NCBI RefSeq assembly: GCF_003231305.1
Contig: NZ_QKVM01000003.1
Location: forward strand, 140,718-204,717
Length of the DNA: 64,000 nt
Source of the DNA: Pseudomonas sichuanensis
GTDB taxonomy: Bacteria; Pseudomonadota; Gammaproteobacteria; Pseudomonadales; Pseudomonadaceae
Direction of reading: 5' to 3'
Position 1 is the stretch's first letter, and the number at the start of each line of letters is the position of its first letter. The translations under genes and the position numbers were made by a program. The notes under the pieces are model-generated. The model was not told the DNA's origin and made no database searches. It saw only the letters and a program-made list of their open reading frames with translations. Positions 1 through 10,227 of this stretch are shown here, piece after piece.

Positions 1-1941
1 TTCGCGGCAAGTTTCATCCTGCTGTTCGGCCTGGTGGTCATCGCCATGCCGCAAGCGGCCGGCGAATGGTTGCTGGCGGCGCAGAACTGGGCGGCCAACA
101 CCGTCGGCTGGTACTACATGCTGGCCATGACCCTGTACCTGGTGTTCGTGGTGGTCACTGCGGTGTCCGGCTACGGCAAGATCAAGCTCGGCGCCGACCA
201 CGACGAACCCGAGTTCAGCTACCTGTCCTGGGCGGGCATGCTGTTCGCCGCCGGCATCAGCATCACGCTGTTCTTCTTCTGTGTTTCCGAACCCCTGACC
301 CACATGCTCCAGCCGCCCCAGGGCGAGGCGGGCACGGCCGAGGCCGGGCGCCAGGCGATGCAGATCCTGTTCCTGCACTGGGGCCTGCATGGCTGGGGCG
401 TGTTCGCCTTCGTCGGCATGGCGCTGGCCTACTTCGCCTATCGCCACAACCTGCCGCTGGCGCTGCGTTCGGCGCTGTACCCGCTGATCGGCAAGCGCAT
501 CAACGGCCCGATCGGCTACGCGGTGGACGGCTTCGGCATCATCGCCACGGTGTTCGGCCTGGGTGCCGACATGGGCTTCGGCGTGCTGCACCTGAACGCC
601 GGGCTCGACTACCTGTTCGGCATCAGCCACAGCCAGTGGGTGCAGGTGCTGCTGATCACCCTGATGATGGGCGCGGCGGTGGCCGTGGCGGTCGCCGGGG
701 TGGAGAAGGGCGTGCGGGTGATGAGCGACATCAACCTGTTCCTGGCCTGCGCGCTGCTGCTGTTCGTGCTGTTCGCCGGGCCTACCCAGCACTTGTTCAA
801 CACCCTGATCCAGAACCTCGGCGACTACCTCGGCGCCTTGCCGCGCAAGAGTTTCGACGTGTACGCCTATGGTGAAAACCGTGACTGGCTGGGTGGCTGG
901 ACGGTGTTCTACTGGGCTTGGTGGATTGCCTGGGCGCCGTTCGTGGGCCTGTTCATCGCGCGCATTTCGCGCGGCCGCACCATCCGCGAGTTCGTCTTCG
1001 GCGTGCTGCTGATCCCGCTGGGCTTCACCCTGGCGTGGATGTCGATCTTCGGCAACAGCGCGCTGGACCAGGTGATCAACCACGGCATGACCGCGCTGGG
1101 CCAGTCGGCACTGGATAACCCGTCGATGAGCCTGTACCTGCTGCTGGAAACCTACCCGTGGAGCAAGACGGTGATCGCCGTGACGGTGTTCATCAGCTTC
1201 GTGTTCTTCGTCACCTCGGCCGACTCCGGCACCGTGGTGCTGTCGACGCTGTCGGCCAAGGGCGGTGGCGCTGACGAAGACGGGCCGAACTGGCTGCGGA
1301 TCTTCTGGGGGGCGATGACTGCGCTGATCACCAGTGCCCTGCTGTTCGCCGGCAGCATCGACTCGCTCAAGTCTGCGGTGGTGCTGACCTCGCTGCCGTT
1401 CTCGCTGATCCTGTTGTGCATGATGTGGGGGCTGCACAAGGCCTTCTACCTGGAGAGCCAGCGGCAGATCGCGCAGATGCATTCGCTGGCCCCGTTCGCC
1501 CAGTCGCGGCGCGGCCGAGGCGGCTGGCGCCAGCGCCTGAGCCAGGCGGTGCATTTCCCGTCACGCGACGAGGTGTACCGCTTCATGGACGACGTGGTGC
1601 GCCCGGCGATTGCCGAGGTGCGCGAGGTGTTCGAGCAGAAGGGCCTGGTGCTGATCACCCAGGACGACCCGAGCCACGACAACGTCAGCCTGAAGATCGG
1701 CCATGGCGATGAGCAGCCGTTCATCTACCAGGTGCAGATGCGTGGGTATTTCACGCCGTCGTTCGCCCTCGGTGGGCTGGGTACGCAGGACTTGAAGAAC
1801 CGCCGTTATTACCGAGCGGAGGTGCACCTGAGCGAGGGCAGCCAGAACTACGACCTGGTGGGCTACAGCAAGGAGCAGATCATCAACGACATCCTCGACC
1901 AGTACGAGCGGCACATGCAGTACCTGCATCTGGTCCGCTGA
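1..1941 (+). CDS. betT: BCCT-family choline/betaine transporter, BetT-like, 5' end cut by the window edge
   Basis: The reading frame is open from base 1, so the N-terminus lies outside the window. The first visible residues are already membrane sequence. The visible part has many hydrophobic helices and the tryptophan-rich stretch typical of BCCT carriers (FYWAWWIAWAPFVGLFIARI, around 905-965), followed by RGRTIREF. A hydrophilic cytoplasmic tail of about 150 residues ends at 1941. Long tails of this kind occur in BetT-type choline carriers, where they respond to osmolarity. The likely role is proton- or sodium-coupled uptake of choline or a similar quaternary amine across the inner membrane. 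Carnitine or betaine is also possible, because substrate cannot be read from the sequence. The window also carries pchP, which releases choline from phosphorylcholine. Confidence 0.88.
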   Translation, partial: FAASFILLFGLVVIAMPQAAGEWLLAAQNWAANTVGWYYMLAMTLYLVFVVVTAVSGYGKIKLGADHDEPEFSYLSWAGMLFAAGISITLFFFCVSEPLTHMLQPPQGEAGTAEAGRQAMQILFLHWGLHGWGVFAFVGMALAYFAYRHNLPLALRSALYPLIGKRINGPIGYAVDGFGIIATVFGLGADMGFGVLHLNAGLDYLFGISHSQWVQVLLITLMMGAAVAVAVAGVEKGVRVMSDINLFLACALLLFVLFAGPTQHLFNTLIQNLGDYLGALPRKSFDVYAYGENRDWLGGWTVFYWAWWIAWAPFVGLFIARISRGRTIREFVFGVLLIPLGFTLAWMSIFGNSALDQVINHGMTALGQSALDNPSMSLYLLLETYPWSKTVIAVTVFISFVFFVTSADSGTVVLSTLSAKGGGADEDGPNWLRIFWGAMTALITSALLFAGSIDSLKSAVVLTSLPFSLILLCMMWGLHKAFYLESQRQIAQMHSLAPFAQSRRGRGGWRQRLSQAVHFPSRDEVYRFMDDVVRPAIAEVREVFEQKGLVLITQDDPSHDNVSLKIGHGDEQPFIYQVQMRGYFTPSFALGGLGTQDLKNRRYYRAEVHLSEGSQNYDLVGYSKEQIINDILDQYERHMQYLHLVR

Positions 1942-1958
1942 GGATTCAACGCAGGCTA

Positions 1959-2047
1959 CGTGGGAGCGGCGGTGCGGCGACCCGACTTGCCCCGCGATTG
2001 CGATGGTGGATTCAGCACAGCCATCGCGGGGCAAGCCCGCTCCCACG
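1959..2047. repeat. REP inverted pair, first copy mosaic
   Basis: Two REP-like copies face each other. The first runs CGTGGGAGCGGCGGTGCGGC then ACTTGCCCCGCGAT, and the second is ATCGCGGGGCAAGCCCGCTCCC. The first has extra bases between its two halves compared with the standard copies. The pair lies between the convergent ends of the BCCT gene and tauD. Confidence 0.8.
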
Positions 2048-2064
2048 CTCTACACCGGCAGGTA

Positions 2065-3850
<1,786 letters not shown>

Positions 3851-3854
<4 letters not shown>

Positions 3855-4645
3855 GCAGACTCCTCTCGGCGGGCAGATTCGCGTTGCGAGAACACTCGCG
3901 CCAGCACGTGCTCGCGGGTTTCGATGAAGCGTGGGTCGGACTTGATCGCCCGCGCCGGCTCGCCGGCGGCGTAGCGCTGGCCAAAGTCCAGTTGCAGGCG
4001 TTCGACCACGCGCCCGGGGTTGGGCGCCAGCAGTACCAGCTCGGTGGCCAGGAACACCGCCTCTTCGATGTCGTGGGTGATCAGGAACACCGGTTTGGCG
4101 GTGCGCTGCCAGACCTGCAGCAGCAGCTCCTGCATCTGTTCGCGGGTGAAGGCGTCGAGGGCGCCGAACGGCTCGTCCATCAGCAGCACCCGAGGGTCGG
4201 CGGCCAACGCCCGGGCCAGGCCCACGCGCTGTTTCTGGCCACCGGACAACTGCCAGATGTGCCGCTCGCCGAAGCCGGCCAGGTCGACCAGCGCCAGCAT
4301 CTCGCGGGCCTTGGCCTCACGCTGCGCGCGGGGTACACCGGCCAGTTGCAGGCCGAAGGCGACATTGGCCAGCACGTTTTGCCACGGTAGCAGGGCATCG
4401 TCCTGGAACACCACCCCACGGTCGGCGCCTGGCCCTTGCACCGCGGCACCGTCAAGGGTGATGCGCCCGGCGCTGGGGGCGACGAAACCGGCGATCAGGT
4501 TGAGCAGCGAGGTCTTGCCGCTGCCGGACGGCCCAAGGGCCACCAGCAGCTGGCGTGGGCCCAGGCTCAGGTTGATGTCGGCCAGCACCGGGGTGCTGGC
4601 GCCGGGGTACTGTGCGCTGATGCGCTCCAGTTCAAGCAAGGCCAT
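3851..4645 (-). CDS. tauB: Taurine ABC transporter ATP-binding protein TauB
   Basis: A 264-residue ABC ATPase that powers taurine import. The Walker A motif is GPSGSGKTS, the signature motif is LSGGQKQR, and the Walker B/D-loop is [11 protein letters not shown], followed by the H-loop in LITHDIEEA. All catalytic motifs are intact. It is preceded by tauA with a gap of only 15 nt and overlaps tauC, so the three form one transcription unit. As a family it belongs to the nitrate/sulfonate/taurine importers. Confidence 0.94.
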
Positions 4646-4660
4646 GACGGGCTCCGGTCT

Positions 4661-5632
4661 TTAGTTGGGCAGGTATTGCTTGCTGACGTAGGGCGAGTAG
4701 TCCGGCAGTACCGCATCGACCTTGCCTTGTTGCTTGAGGAAGGTGGCGGTGTCGGTCAGCGCCTGGGTGGTCGGTGCGCCGAGGGCATTGGCCTGGTCGT
4801 CCGCCAGCGGGTAGACATTGCCTTGCAGCAGTACCGGGATATCCGCCGCTTTGGCACCCGACAGCTTCACCAGCTTGGCGACGTTGTCCGGGTTGGCCAG
4901 CCAGGCTTTCGGGTCTTTGCGGTAGTCGGCATAGGCGTCGAGGGTCACCTTGGCGAACGACTTGACGATTTCCGGGTGCTTGGCGGCGAAGTCCTTGCGC
5001 ACGATCCAGGCGTCGAAGGTCGGCGCGCCTTTTTCGGCCAGCTCGCCGGAGGTGATCAGCACCTTGCCGTTTTCCTTGGCCACGCCCAGGGCCGGGTCCC
5101 AGACGTAGGTGGCGTCGATGTCGCCGCGCTTCCAGGCGGCGATGATCGCCGGCGGCGCCAAGTTGAGGATCTGCACTTTGGTGGGGTCGATGTTCCAGCT
5201 TTTGAGCGCGGCCAGCAGGCTGTAGTGGCCGGTGGAGACGAACGGCACGGCGACTTTCTTGCCCACCAGGTCCTGCGGGGTCTTGATGCTGTCACGGGCG
5301 ACCAGCGCCTCGCCGGCACCGATCTGGGTGGCGATCAGGAAGGTTTCGACCGGCAGCTTGCGGGTGGCGGCGGCGGCCAGGGGGCTCGAGCCGAGGTAGC
5401 CGATCTGCACGTCGCCGCTGGCCACCGCGGTGATCACGTCGGCGCCGTTGTCGAACTTGCGCCAGTCGATGCTGGCCTTGCTGGCTTTCTCGTAGTCGCC
5501 GTCCACCTGGGCCACCTTGGCCGGGTCGACGGTGGTCTGGTAGGCGACGGTCAGGTCGGCGGCCTGGGCCAGCCAGCTGGTGCCGGCGAGGGTCAGGGCA
5601 GCGAACAGGCGCAGCGGGGCATGCGGGATCAT
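4661..5632 (-). CDS. tauA: Taurine-binding periplasmic protein TauA
   Basis: A 323-residue periplasmic solute-binding protein with a Sec signal peptide (MIPHAPLRLFAALTLAGTSW, with cleavage predicted near AQAA/DLTVAYQT). The mature part starts with the TVAYQTTVDPAKVAQ segment of the sulfonate/nitrate-binding family. The ATG at 5632 is preferred over the ATG at 5653 because a Shine-Dalgarno-like GAGAGG lies just upstream and the signal peptide begins there. It is first in the tauABCD operon. Regulation by sulfur starvation through CysB is known for tau genes in general. An AT-rich upstream element is described separately. Confidence 0.93.
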   Translation of the reverse strand: MIPHAPLRLFAALTLAGTSWLAQAADLTVAYQTTVDPAKVAQVDGDYEKASKASIDWRKFDNGADVITAVASGDVQIGYLGSSPLAAAATRKLPVETFLIATQIGAGEALVARDSIKTPQDLVGKKVAVPFVSTGHYSLLAALKSWNIDPTKVQILNLAPPAIIAAWKRGDIDATYVWDPALGVAKENGKVLITSGELAEKGAPTFDAWIVRKDFAAKHPEIVKSFAKVTLDAYADYRKDPKAWLANPDNVAKLVKLSGAKAADIPVLLQGNVYPLADDQANALGAPTTQALTDTATFLKQQGKVDAVLPDYSPYVSKQYLPN

Positions 5633-6129
5633 GGTGAACCTCTCGTCAGGCAATTGGGTTATGGATGGCGAGAAGACTAGATGATCTAAGAAATCAGAAA
5701 TAAATAACTTTTTTGCATTAGCTTAGGAGCCAATCGCTTTAAGGCTGTGGGGGTGATCGGGCGGCTGGCGTAATAGCGAACGGCTGCTACGCTTTTTCGG
5801 TTCCGGCCGGGGGGCCGTACGGCAGCGGGGCGCCAAACGTTTGCACATAACCTAAAGGTATGATTGACGACGTCGATACAACCTTTCGCAGTAAAGGTTC
5901 CAATGTTATTCCTTAAAAATCTTACAGATTCATAAAACGGTCATTTTGGATTTATAGGATTGTCATTATCCTGTAGCGCAGGACGGCGGCTTAGACCAAA
6001 GTCGCAAATCGATCGTTGAGCATTGACTTGGCGGTCACGCATTGGTGCTAAATCGCCAATCCCGGGCGAGTGGGGCAAAAGATCCTGCCGCTTGTGACGC
6101 ACAAAAATTAGAACGTAGAGGAGCAAAAC
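5633..6129. promoter_or_regulatory. Divergent regulatory region between tauA and the porin gene
   Basis: This stretch of about 500 bases has no convincing gene. Near tauA it holds the AT-rich sequence GAAATAAATAAC (5697-5708), which reads GTTATTTATTTC towards tauA. At 5846-5862 it holds CATAACCTAAAGGTATG, a short inverted arrangement resembling sequences upstream of the amino-acid ABC operon (11494-11504) and tcyP (57417-57431). A further AT-rich segment at 5905-5975 precedes the porin. These are plausible activator-binding or promoter regions, such as CysB sites for sulfur control. No site is certain. Confidence 0.45.
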
Positions 6130-7461
6130 ATGTACAAGTCCAGCCTGGCCCTGGCCGTGGCACTGGGGGTTCTCGCCCAACAAGCAGGCGCTGCAGGGTT
6201 CATCGAGGACAGCAAACTGTCCCTGAGCTCGCGCACCATGTACTTCAACAACGACAACCGTGAAGCCCACGGTAAAGTCCGCCCGGATCAACGTGAATCC
6301 GGCCAGGGCTTCAAGCTCGACTACATCTCGGGCTTCACCGAAGGCACCGTAGGTTTCGGTGTTGACGCCCAGGCTCTGTGGGGCATCCGCCTGGACGGCG
6401 GCAAGGGTTACCACAAAGGTGGTTTCTTCCCGGATGACGGCAAGGGCGCCGCAGACCAGTGGGCACGTGTTGGCGCCAATGCCAAGGCTCGCTTCTCCAA
6501 GACCGAAGCGCACTTCGGTAGCGCGCTGGCTCCGAACCTGCCAATCCTGGTCTCCAACGATGGCCGTCTGCTGCCGCAGACCTTCGAAGGTGGCACCATC
6601 ACCTCGAAGGAAATCGACAACCTGACCATCAACGCCGGTCAGCTGACCCACGCCATGGGCCGTGCGTCGAGCAACCGCACCGGTCTGTCGGTTGCCGGTT
6701 CCGCCGCCGAAAGCAACAAATTCCGCTACGGCGGCCTGGACTACAAGCTCACTCCAGACCTGACCCTGCAGTACTACTACTCGAACCTGGAAGACTTCTA
6801 CAAGCAGCACTTCCTGGGTGCGACCCACGTCTTCAAGATCGCTGACGACCAGTCGTTCAAGACCGACCTGCGCTACTTCGACAGCAGCAACGACGGCAAG
6901 AACGGCCACGACAGCGCGTACAACTTCAACAACAACGGTGGCTACGCCAAGAACAAGGGCAAGATCGACAACAAGACTTGGTCTGCCATGTTCACCTACA
7001 CCCTGGGTGGCCACGCGCTGATGCTCGGTCGTCAGCAGGTCGGCGACGACGGTGGCTTCGTCTGGCTGAACCAGGGCAACCTGGTCAACGACAGCGGCAC
7101 CTCGGAAGGCGCTGGCGGTTCCAGCTTCTACCTGTTCACCGACAGCATGATCAACCAGTTCGCCCGTGCTGGCGAGAACACCAACTTCGGTCAGTACTCC
7201 TATGACTTCGCCGCGCTGGGCGTGCCAGGCCTGAAAGCCTCGGTTGCCTACCTGCGTGGTGACGACGTGCGTAACGCATCGGGCCACGGCACCTACGATG
7301 AGTGGGAACGTGATGCCCGCGTCGACTACACCATCCAGCAAGGTACCCTCAAAGGCCTGGGCTTCAGCCTGCGTCAGGGCGTGTACCGTGGTGAAGGCGA
7401 AAGCAGCGCCGACCAGGACCAGACTCGCTTCATCGTCAACTACACTTACGCCTTCATGTAA
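6130..7461 (+). CDS. OprD-family outer-membrane porin
   Basis: A 443-residue porin with a signal peptide ending near AGA/AGFIEDSKL. FIEDSKLSLSSRTMYFNND is the typical N-terminus of mature OprD-family porins. The rest alternates beta-strands with polar loops and ends in an aromatic-containing strand (VNYTYAFM) suited to outer-membrane insertion. These porins form substrate-selective channels for small organic solutes. Next to tauABCD and lsfA, a role in uptake of organosulfur compounds is a reasonable inference, but the substrate cannot be read. Its codon use looks optimised, suggesting high expression. It is followed by a clear terminator at 7481, so it is transcribed alone or as the end of a unit. 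Confidence 0.9.
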   Translation: MYKSSLALAVALGVLAQQAGAAGFIEDSKLSLSSRTMYFNNDNREAHGKVRPDQRESGQGFKLDYISGFTEGTVGFGVDAQALWGIRLDGGKGYHKGGFFPDDGKGAADQWARVGANAKARFSKTEAHFGSALAPNLPILVSNDGRLLPQTFEGGTITSKEIDNLTINAGQLTHAMGRASSNRTGLSVAGSAAESNKFRYGGLDYKLTPDLTLQYYYSNLEDFYKQHFLGATHVFKIADDQSFKTDLRYFDSSNDGKNGHDSAYNFNNNGGYAKNKGKIDNKTWSAMFTYTLGGHALMLGRQQVGDDGGFVWLNQGNLVNDSGTSEGAGGSSFYLFTDSMINQFARAGENTNFGQYSYDFAALGVPGLKASVAYLRGDDVRNASGHGTYDEWERDARVDYTIQQGTLKGLGFSLRQGVYRGEGESSADQDQTRFIVNYTYAFM

Positions 7462-7480
7462 GTCGTAGCTGCAAAACAAG

Positions 7481-7508
7481 AAGCCTCGCCTAGTGCGAGG
7501 CTTTTTTG
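7481..7508 (+). terminator. Rho-independent terminator of the porin gene
   Basis: The stem AGCCTCGC/GCGAGGCT with loop CTAGT is followed by a run of six T. Confidence 0.9.
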
Positions 7509-7532
7509 TGCCTGCTATTTCGTATGCGTTCT

Positions 7533-7558
7533 GGTTATAAATAAATCGATATTTATTC
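7533..7558 (+). promoter_or_regulatory. AT-rich element upstream of lsfA
   Basis: GGTTATAAATAAAT (7533-7546), followed by CGATATTTATTC, lies about 70 bases before the lsfA start. A near-identical element precedes the hydrolase gene at 8362-8387. The arms AATAAAT and ATTTATT form an inverted repeat. It is a candidate activator site, possibly for CysB, or an UP element. Confidence 0.45.
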
Positions 7559-7627
7559 TTTTTATTTTTATTCGGATGCAGGCACATTGAACCCATCAAG
7601 GCCAGACACAGCACAGGAGCCGCTTCC

Positions 7628-8266
7628 ATGAGCCTCAAACTCGGCGACATCGCCCCCGATTTCGAACAGGATTCCAGCGCCGGCAAGATCCGTTTCCACG
7701 AATGGTTGGGCAACAGCTGGGGCGTGCTGTTCTCCCACCCGGCCGACTTCACCCCGGTGTGCACCACCGAGCTGGGCCTGACCGCCAAGCTCAAGGATGA
7801 TTTCGCCCAGCGCGGGGTCAAGGCCATCGCCCTGTCGGTCGACCCGGTCGACTCGCACCACCGCTGGATCGATGACATCAACGAGACCCAGAACACCGTG
7901 GTCAACTTCCCGATCATCGCCGACGCCGACCGCAAGGTGTCCGACCTGTACGACCTGATCCACCCCAACGCCAGCGACACCCTCACGGTGCGCTCGCTGT
8001 TCGTCATCGACCCGAACAAGAAGGTGCGCCTGACCATCACCTATCCGGCCAGTACCGGGCGCAACTTCAACGAGATCCTGCGGGTGATCGACTCGCTGCA
8101 ACTGACCGACAACCACAAGGTCGCCACCCCGGCCAACTGGCAGGACGGTGATGAGGTCGTGATCGTGCCCTCGCTCAAGGACGAGGACGAAATCAAGCAG
8201 CGCTTCCCGAAAGGTTACCGGGCGGTGAAACCTTATCTGCGCCTGACGCCGCAACCCAATCGTTAA
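7628..8266 (+). CDS. lsfA: 1-Cys peroxiredoxin LsfA
   Basis: A 212-residue cytosolic peroxidase of the Prx6/1-Cys class that reduces hydrogen peroxide and organic hydroperoxides. The peroxidatic Cys45 sits in the motif HPADFTPVCTTE. Length and the C-terminal dimerisation domain (QDGDEVVIVPSL, KGYRAVKPYLRL) match the family. LsfA is known in P. putida as a protein induced by sulfate starvation, which fits its place between tau and other sulfur genes. It has its own upstream AT-rich element and its own terminator, so it is probably monocistronic. Confidence 0.95.
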   Translation: MSLKLGDIAPDFEQDSSAGKIRFHEWLGNSWGVLFSHPADFTPVCTTELGLTAKLKDDFAQRGVKAIALSVDPVDSHHRWIDDINETQNTVVNFPIIADADRKVSDLYDLIHPNASDTLTVRSLFVIDPNKKVRLTITYPASTGRNFNEILRVIDSLQLTDNHKVATPANWQDGDEVVIVPSLKDEDEIKQRFPKGYRAVKPYLRLTPQPNR

Positions 8267-8308
8267 GCGAATCCTCGTTGTAATGCTCTTAGCCATAGCA
8301 GGGATTTC

Positions 8309-8332
8309 GGGCCGTTTCGACGGCCCTTTTTT
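8309..8332 (+). terminator. Rho-independent terminator of lsfA
   Basis: The stem GGGCCGT/ACGGCCC with a stable TTCG tetraloop is followed by six T. Confidence 0.92.
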
Positions 8333-8361
8333 ATGGGCGTCGTTTAGTGTTTTGTATTTTT

Positions 8362-8387
8362 GGTTATTAATAAATAGCTTCTTATTC
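8362..8387 (+). promoter_or_regulatory. AT-rich element upstream of the hydrolase, copy of the lsfA element
   Basis: GGTTATTAATAAAT (8362-8375) differs by one base from the lsfA element at 7533, and the following 12 bases are also similar. It lies about 65 bases before the start codon, the same place as at lsfA. This suggests a common regulator. Confidence 0.45.
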
Positions 8388-8452
8388 CTTTACGCATATA
8401 ACTGCCTCCTTATACTTGCACCCCAAGCACGCAAACTTTCGGAGGCGTCCCC

Positions 8453-9034
8453 ATGCGCAATGAGTCGATTCGTTACCTGATTGTGCCGGGCTGGCAAGGA
8501 TCGCCAGACAACCATTGGCAGAGTCACTGGCAGCGCAGCCTGCCCAACAGCGCCCGGGTCGAGCAGCAGGACTGGCTCACCCCGCAGCGGCGCGATTGGG
8601 TGCAGGCACTGGAGCAGGCGATCGCCGCCGAAAGCTCGCCGGTGATTCTGATTGCCCATAGCCTGGGGTGCATCACGGTCGCCCACTGGGCCGCCCAGGC
8701 CAGCCCGAGCCTGCTGCGGCGGGTGCGTGGCGCGCTGCTGGTGGCGCCGGCCGATGTCGAGCGGCCCAACTGCGCGCCGGCCTTGCGCAACTTTGCGCCG
8801 ATCCCGTTGCAGGCGCTGCCATTCCCAAGCCAAGTGGTCAGCTCCGACAACGACCCGGCGGTGAGCGTGCCACGGGCCCTGCACCTGGCGCGCGCCTGGG
8901 ATGCCGAGGCGGGGCTGCTGGCCAATGCCGGGCATATCAACGTCAAGTCCGGCCACGAGCGCTGGGAACAGGGCTTCGCTTACCTGTTCCGCCTGCAGGC
9001 CCGGATCGACCAGCGCGCGCTGCGGCGCGCCTGA
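8453..9034 (+). CDS. RBBP9/YdeN-family serine hydrolase
   Basis: A 193-residue small alpha/beta hydrolase. The family signature is visible in the N-terminal PGWQGSPDNHWQSHW, and the nucleophile elbow is AHSLGC. A late Asp lies in SSDNDPAVS and a late His in NAGHINVKSGHERW, which completes the Ser-Asp-His triad. The substrate is unknown, and members of this family include esterases and putative amidases. The start ATG has a good ribosome-binding site (GGAGG). The shared upstream element and the nearby sulfur genes suggest expression in sulfur limitation. It is followed after 63 bases by the sigma-54 activator, so the two may be co-transcribed. Confidence 0.8.
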   Translation: MRNESIRYLIVPGWQGSPDNHWQSHWQRSLPNSARVEQQDWLTPQRRDWVQALEQAIAAESSPVILIAHSLGCITVAHWAAQASPSLLRRVRGALLVAPADVERPNCAPALRNFAPIPLQALPFPSQVVSSDNDPAVSVPRALHLARAWDAEAGLLANAGHINVKSGHERWEQGFAYLFRLQARIDQRALRRA

Positions 9035-9097
9035 TCCGCCGGCCGTTCCACGAATGCCTTGAGCCCCGGCTGCATGCGACCGGGGCGGGAGTTTTCC

Positions 9098-10045
9098 ATG
9101 ACCTTTCACACCCCTTTCGGCCAGCCATTGCTGACCTTCCCCGAACTGGACAAGAGCCCGCTGAGTATCCGCGCCAAGGCGCTGGTGTTCGTCGACCCGC
9201 GCTCACAGGCGCTGCGCCAGGCCCTCGAACGCCTGGCACCGCAACCGCTGCCGGTATTGATCCGTGGCGAGACCGGCACCGGCAAGGAGTTGCTGGCGCG
9301 GCAGATTCACCGCGCCAGTGACCGCGCGGGGCTGTTCGTCTCGGTCAACTGCGCCGCCATCAGCCCGACCTATGCCGACGCCGAACTGTTCGGCTACAGC
9401 GCCGGCAGCCAGGGCGGTACCGCCAGCAGCCGCGCTGGCTGGTTTGGCTCGGCCAACGGCGGCACCTTGTACCTGGATGAGATCGCCGACCTGCCGCTGA
9501 CGATCCAGGGCAAGTTGCTGGCGGCGCTGGAAAACCGCGAAGTGACCCGCGTCGGTGCCGCCCAGCCGCAGCCGGTGGACGTGCGCCTGGTCGCCGCCTC
9601 CAGTATCGATCTGGCCAAGGCGGTGCAGGCCGGGCGTTTCAACGAGCGGCTCTACCATTACCTGCATGAGGGCGAGCTGGAGCTGCCGGCGCTGCGCGAG
9701 CGGGTCGGTGACATCCTGCCGTTGGCGGAGTACTTCGTCGGTATCTACAGCGTGCGCCTGGACCGGCCGCTGGCATTGATCAGCGAGGCCGCCCAGCAGG
9801 CGCTGGAGGCCCATGCCTGGCCGGGCAATACCCGCGAGCTGGAGAACGTCATCCACTTCGCCCTGCTGGTCAGCGACGGTGAGGAAATCCTCCCCGAGCA
9901 CCTTGACCTGCCGGACATCACTCCGCTGGCCAGCCTGGCCCGCCAGCTTGGGCAGTTGGGCCGCAGCCGCGAGGCGCAGACCCTCCGGGCCCTGCGCCAG
10001 TTGCTGAGCGAGAGCCTGGCGCGGCTGGATGAGCCCGCACCCTAG
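9098..10045 (+). CDS. Sigma-54-interacting AAA+ regulator, SfnR-like, degenerate GAFTGA loop and no HTH
   Basis: A 315-residue protein that is almost entirely a sigma-54 activator AAA+ domain. The Walker A motif is GETGTGKE (about 57-64), Walker B is GGTLYLDEI (about 121-129), and the conserved WPGNTRELENV is at about 241-251. There is no N-terminal receiver or sensor domain, as in SfnR-type regulators of organosulfur use. The loop after ELFG reads GYSAGSQGGT where canonical activators have GAFTGA, the loop that touches sigma-54. After residue 270 I see no helix-turn-helix of the Fis type, only a short helical tail. The ATG at 9098 is chosen over that at 9059 because GGGAG lies just upstream. 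It may act through a partner or be a modified regulator of the neighbouring sulfur genes. Confidence 0.8.
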   Translation: MTFHTPFGQPLLTFPELDKSPLSIRAKALVFVDPRSQALRQALERLAPQPLPVLIRGETGTGKELLARQIHRASDRAGLFVSVNCAAISPTYADAELFGYSAGSQGGTASSRAGWFGSANGGTLYLDEIADLPLTIQGKLLAALENREVTRVGAAQPQPVDVRLVAASSIDLAKAVQAGRFNERLYHYLHEGELELPALRERVGDILPLAEYFVGIYSVRLDRPLALISEAAQQALEAHAWPGNTRELENVIHFALLVSDGEEILPEHLDLPDITPLASLARQLGQLGRSREAQTLRALRQLLSESLARLDEPAP

Positions 10046-10227
10046 AGCGGCGCTTGGCGGCTCATAAGCAAAGGCGTTGATGGCCATTTGTTTTTGGAAT
10101 AAGCAGCTAAATAAAAGATATTGTTCCGGAATAAAAAATCCCGGTATCGTCCGTTTCACGCCCACTCGAACGGGTGGGCACCTGACGTAGCCATCTGCGA
10201 TGGCCCAGCTCGATAACAAGGATCACC

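Noticed and set aside
1959..2047. Repeats that could suggest a CRISPR array
   Set aside because: The copies are scattered in inverted pairs over the window with no regular spacers and no cas genes.
5941..8040. A 699-codon open frame antisense to the porin and lsfA
   Set aside because: It crosses the porin terminator and lsfA promoter and has no domain. Both plus-strand genes are certain.
10055..10070. Possible sigma-54 promoter before the MetQ-like gene
   Set aside because: GG and GC are 10 bases apart in TTGGCGGCTCATAAGC, but the -12 side (AAGC) and the rest of the -24 box match poorly, so chance is likely.
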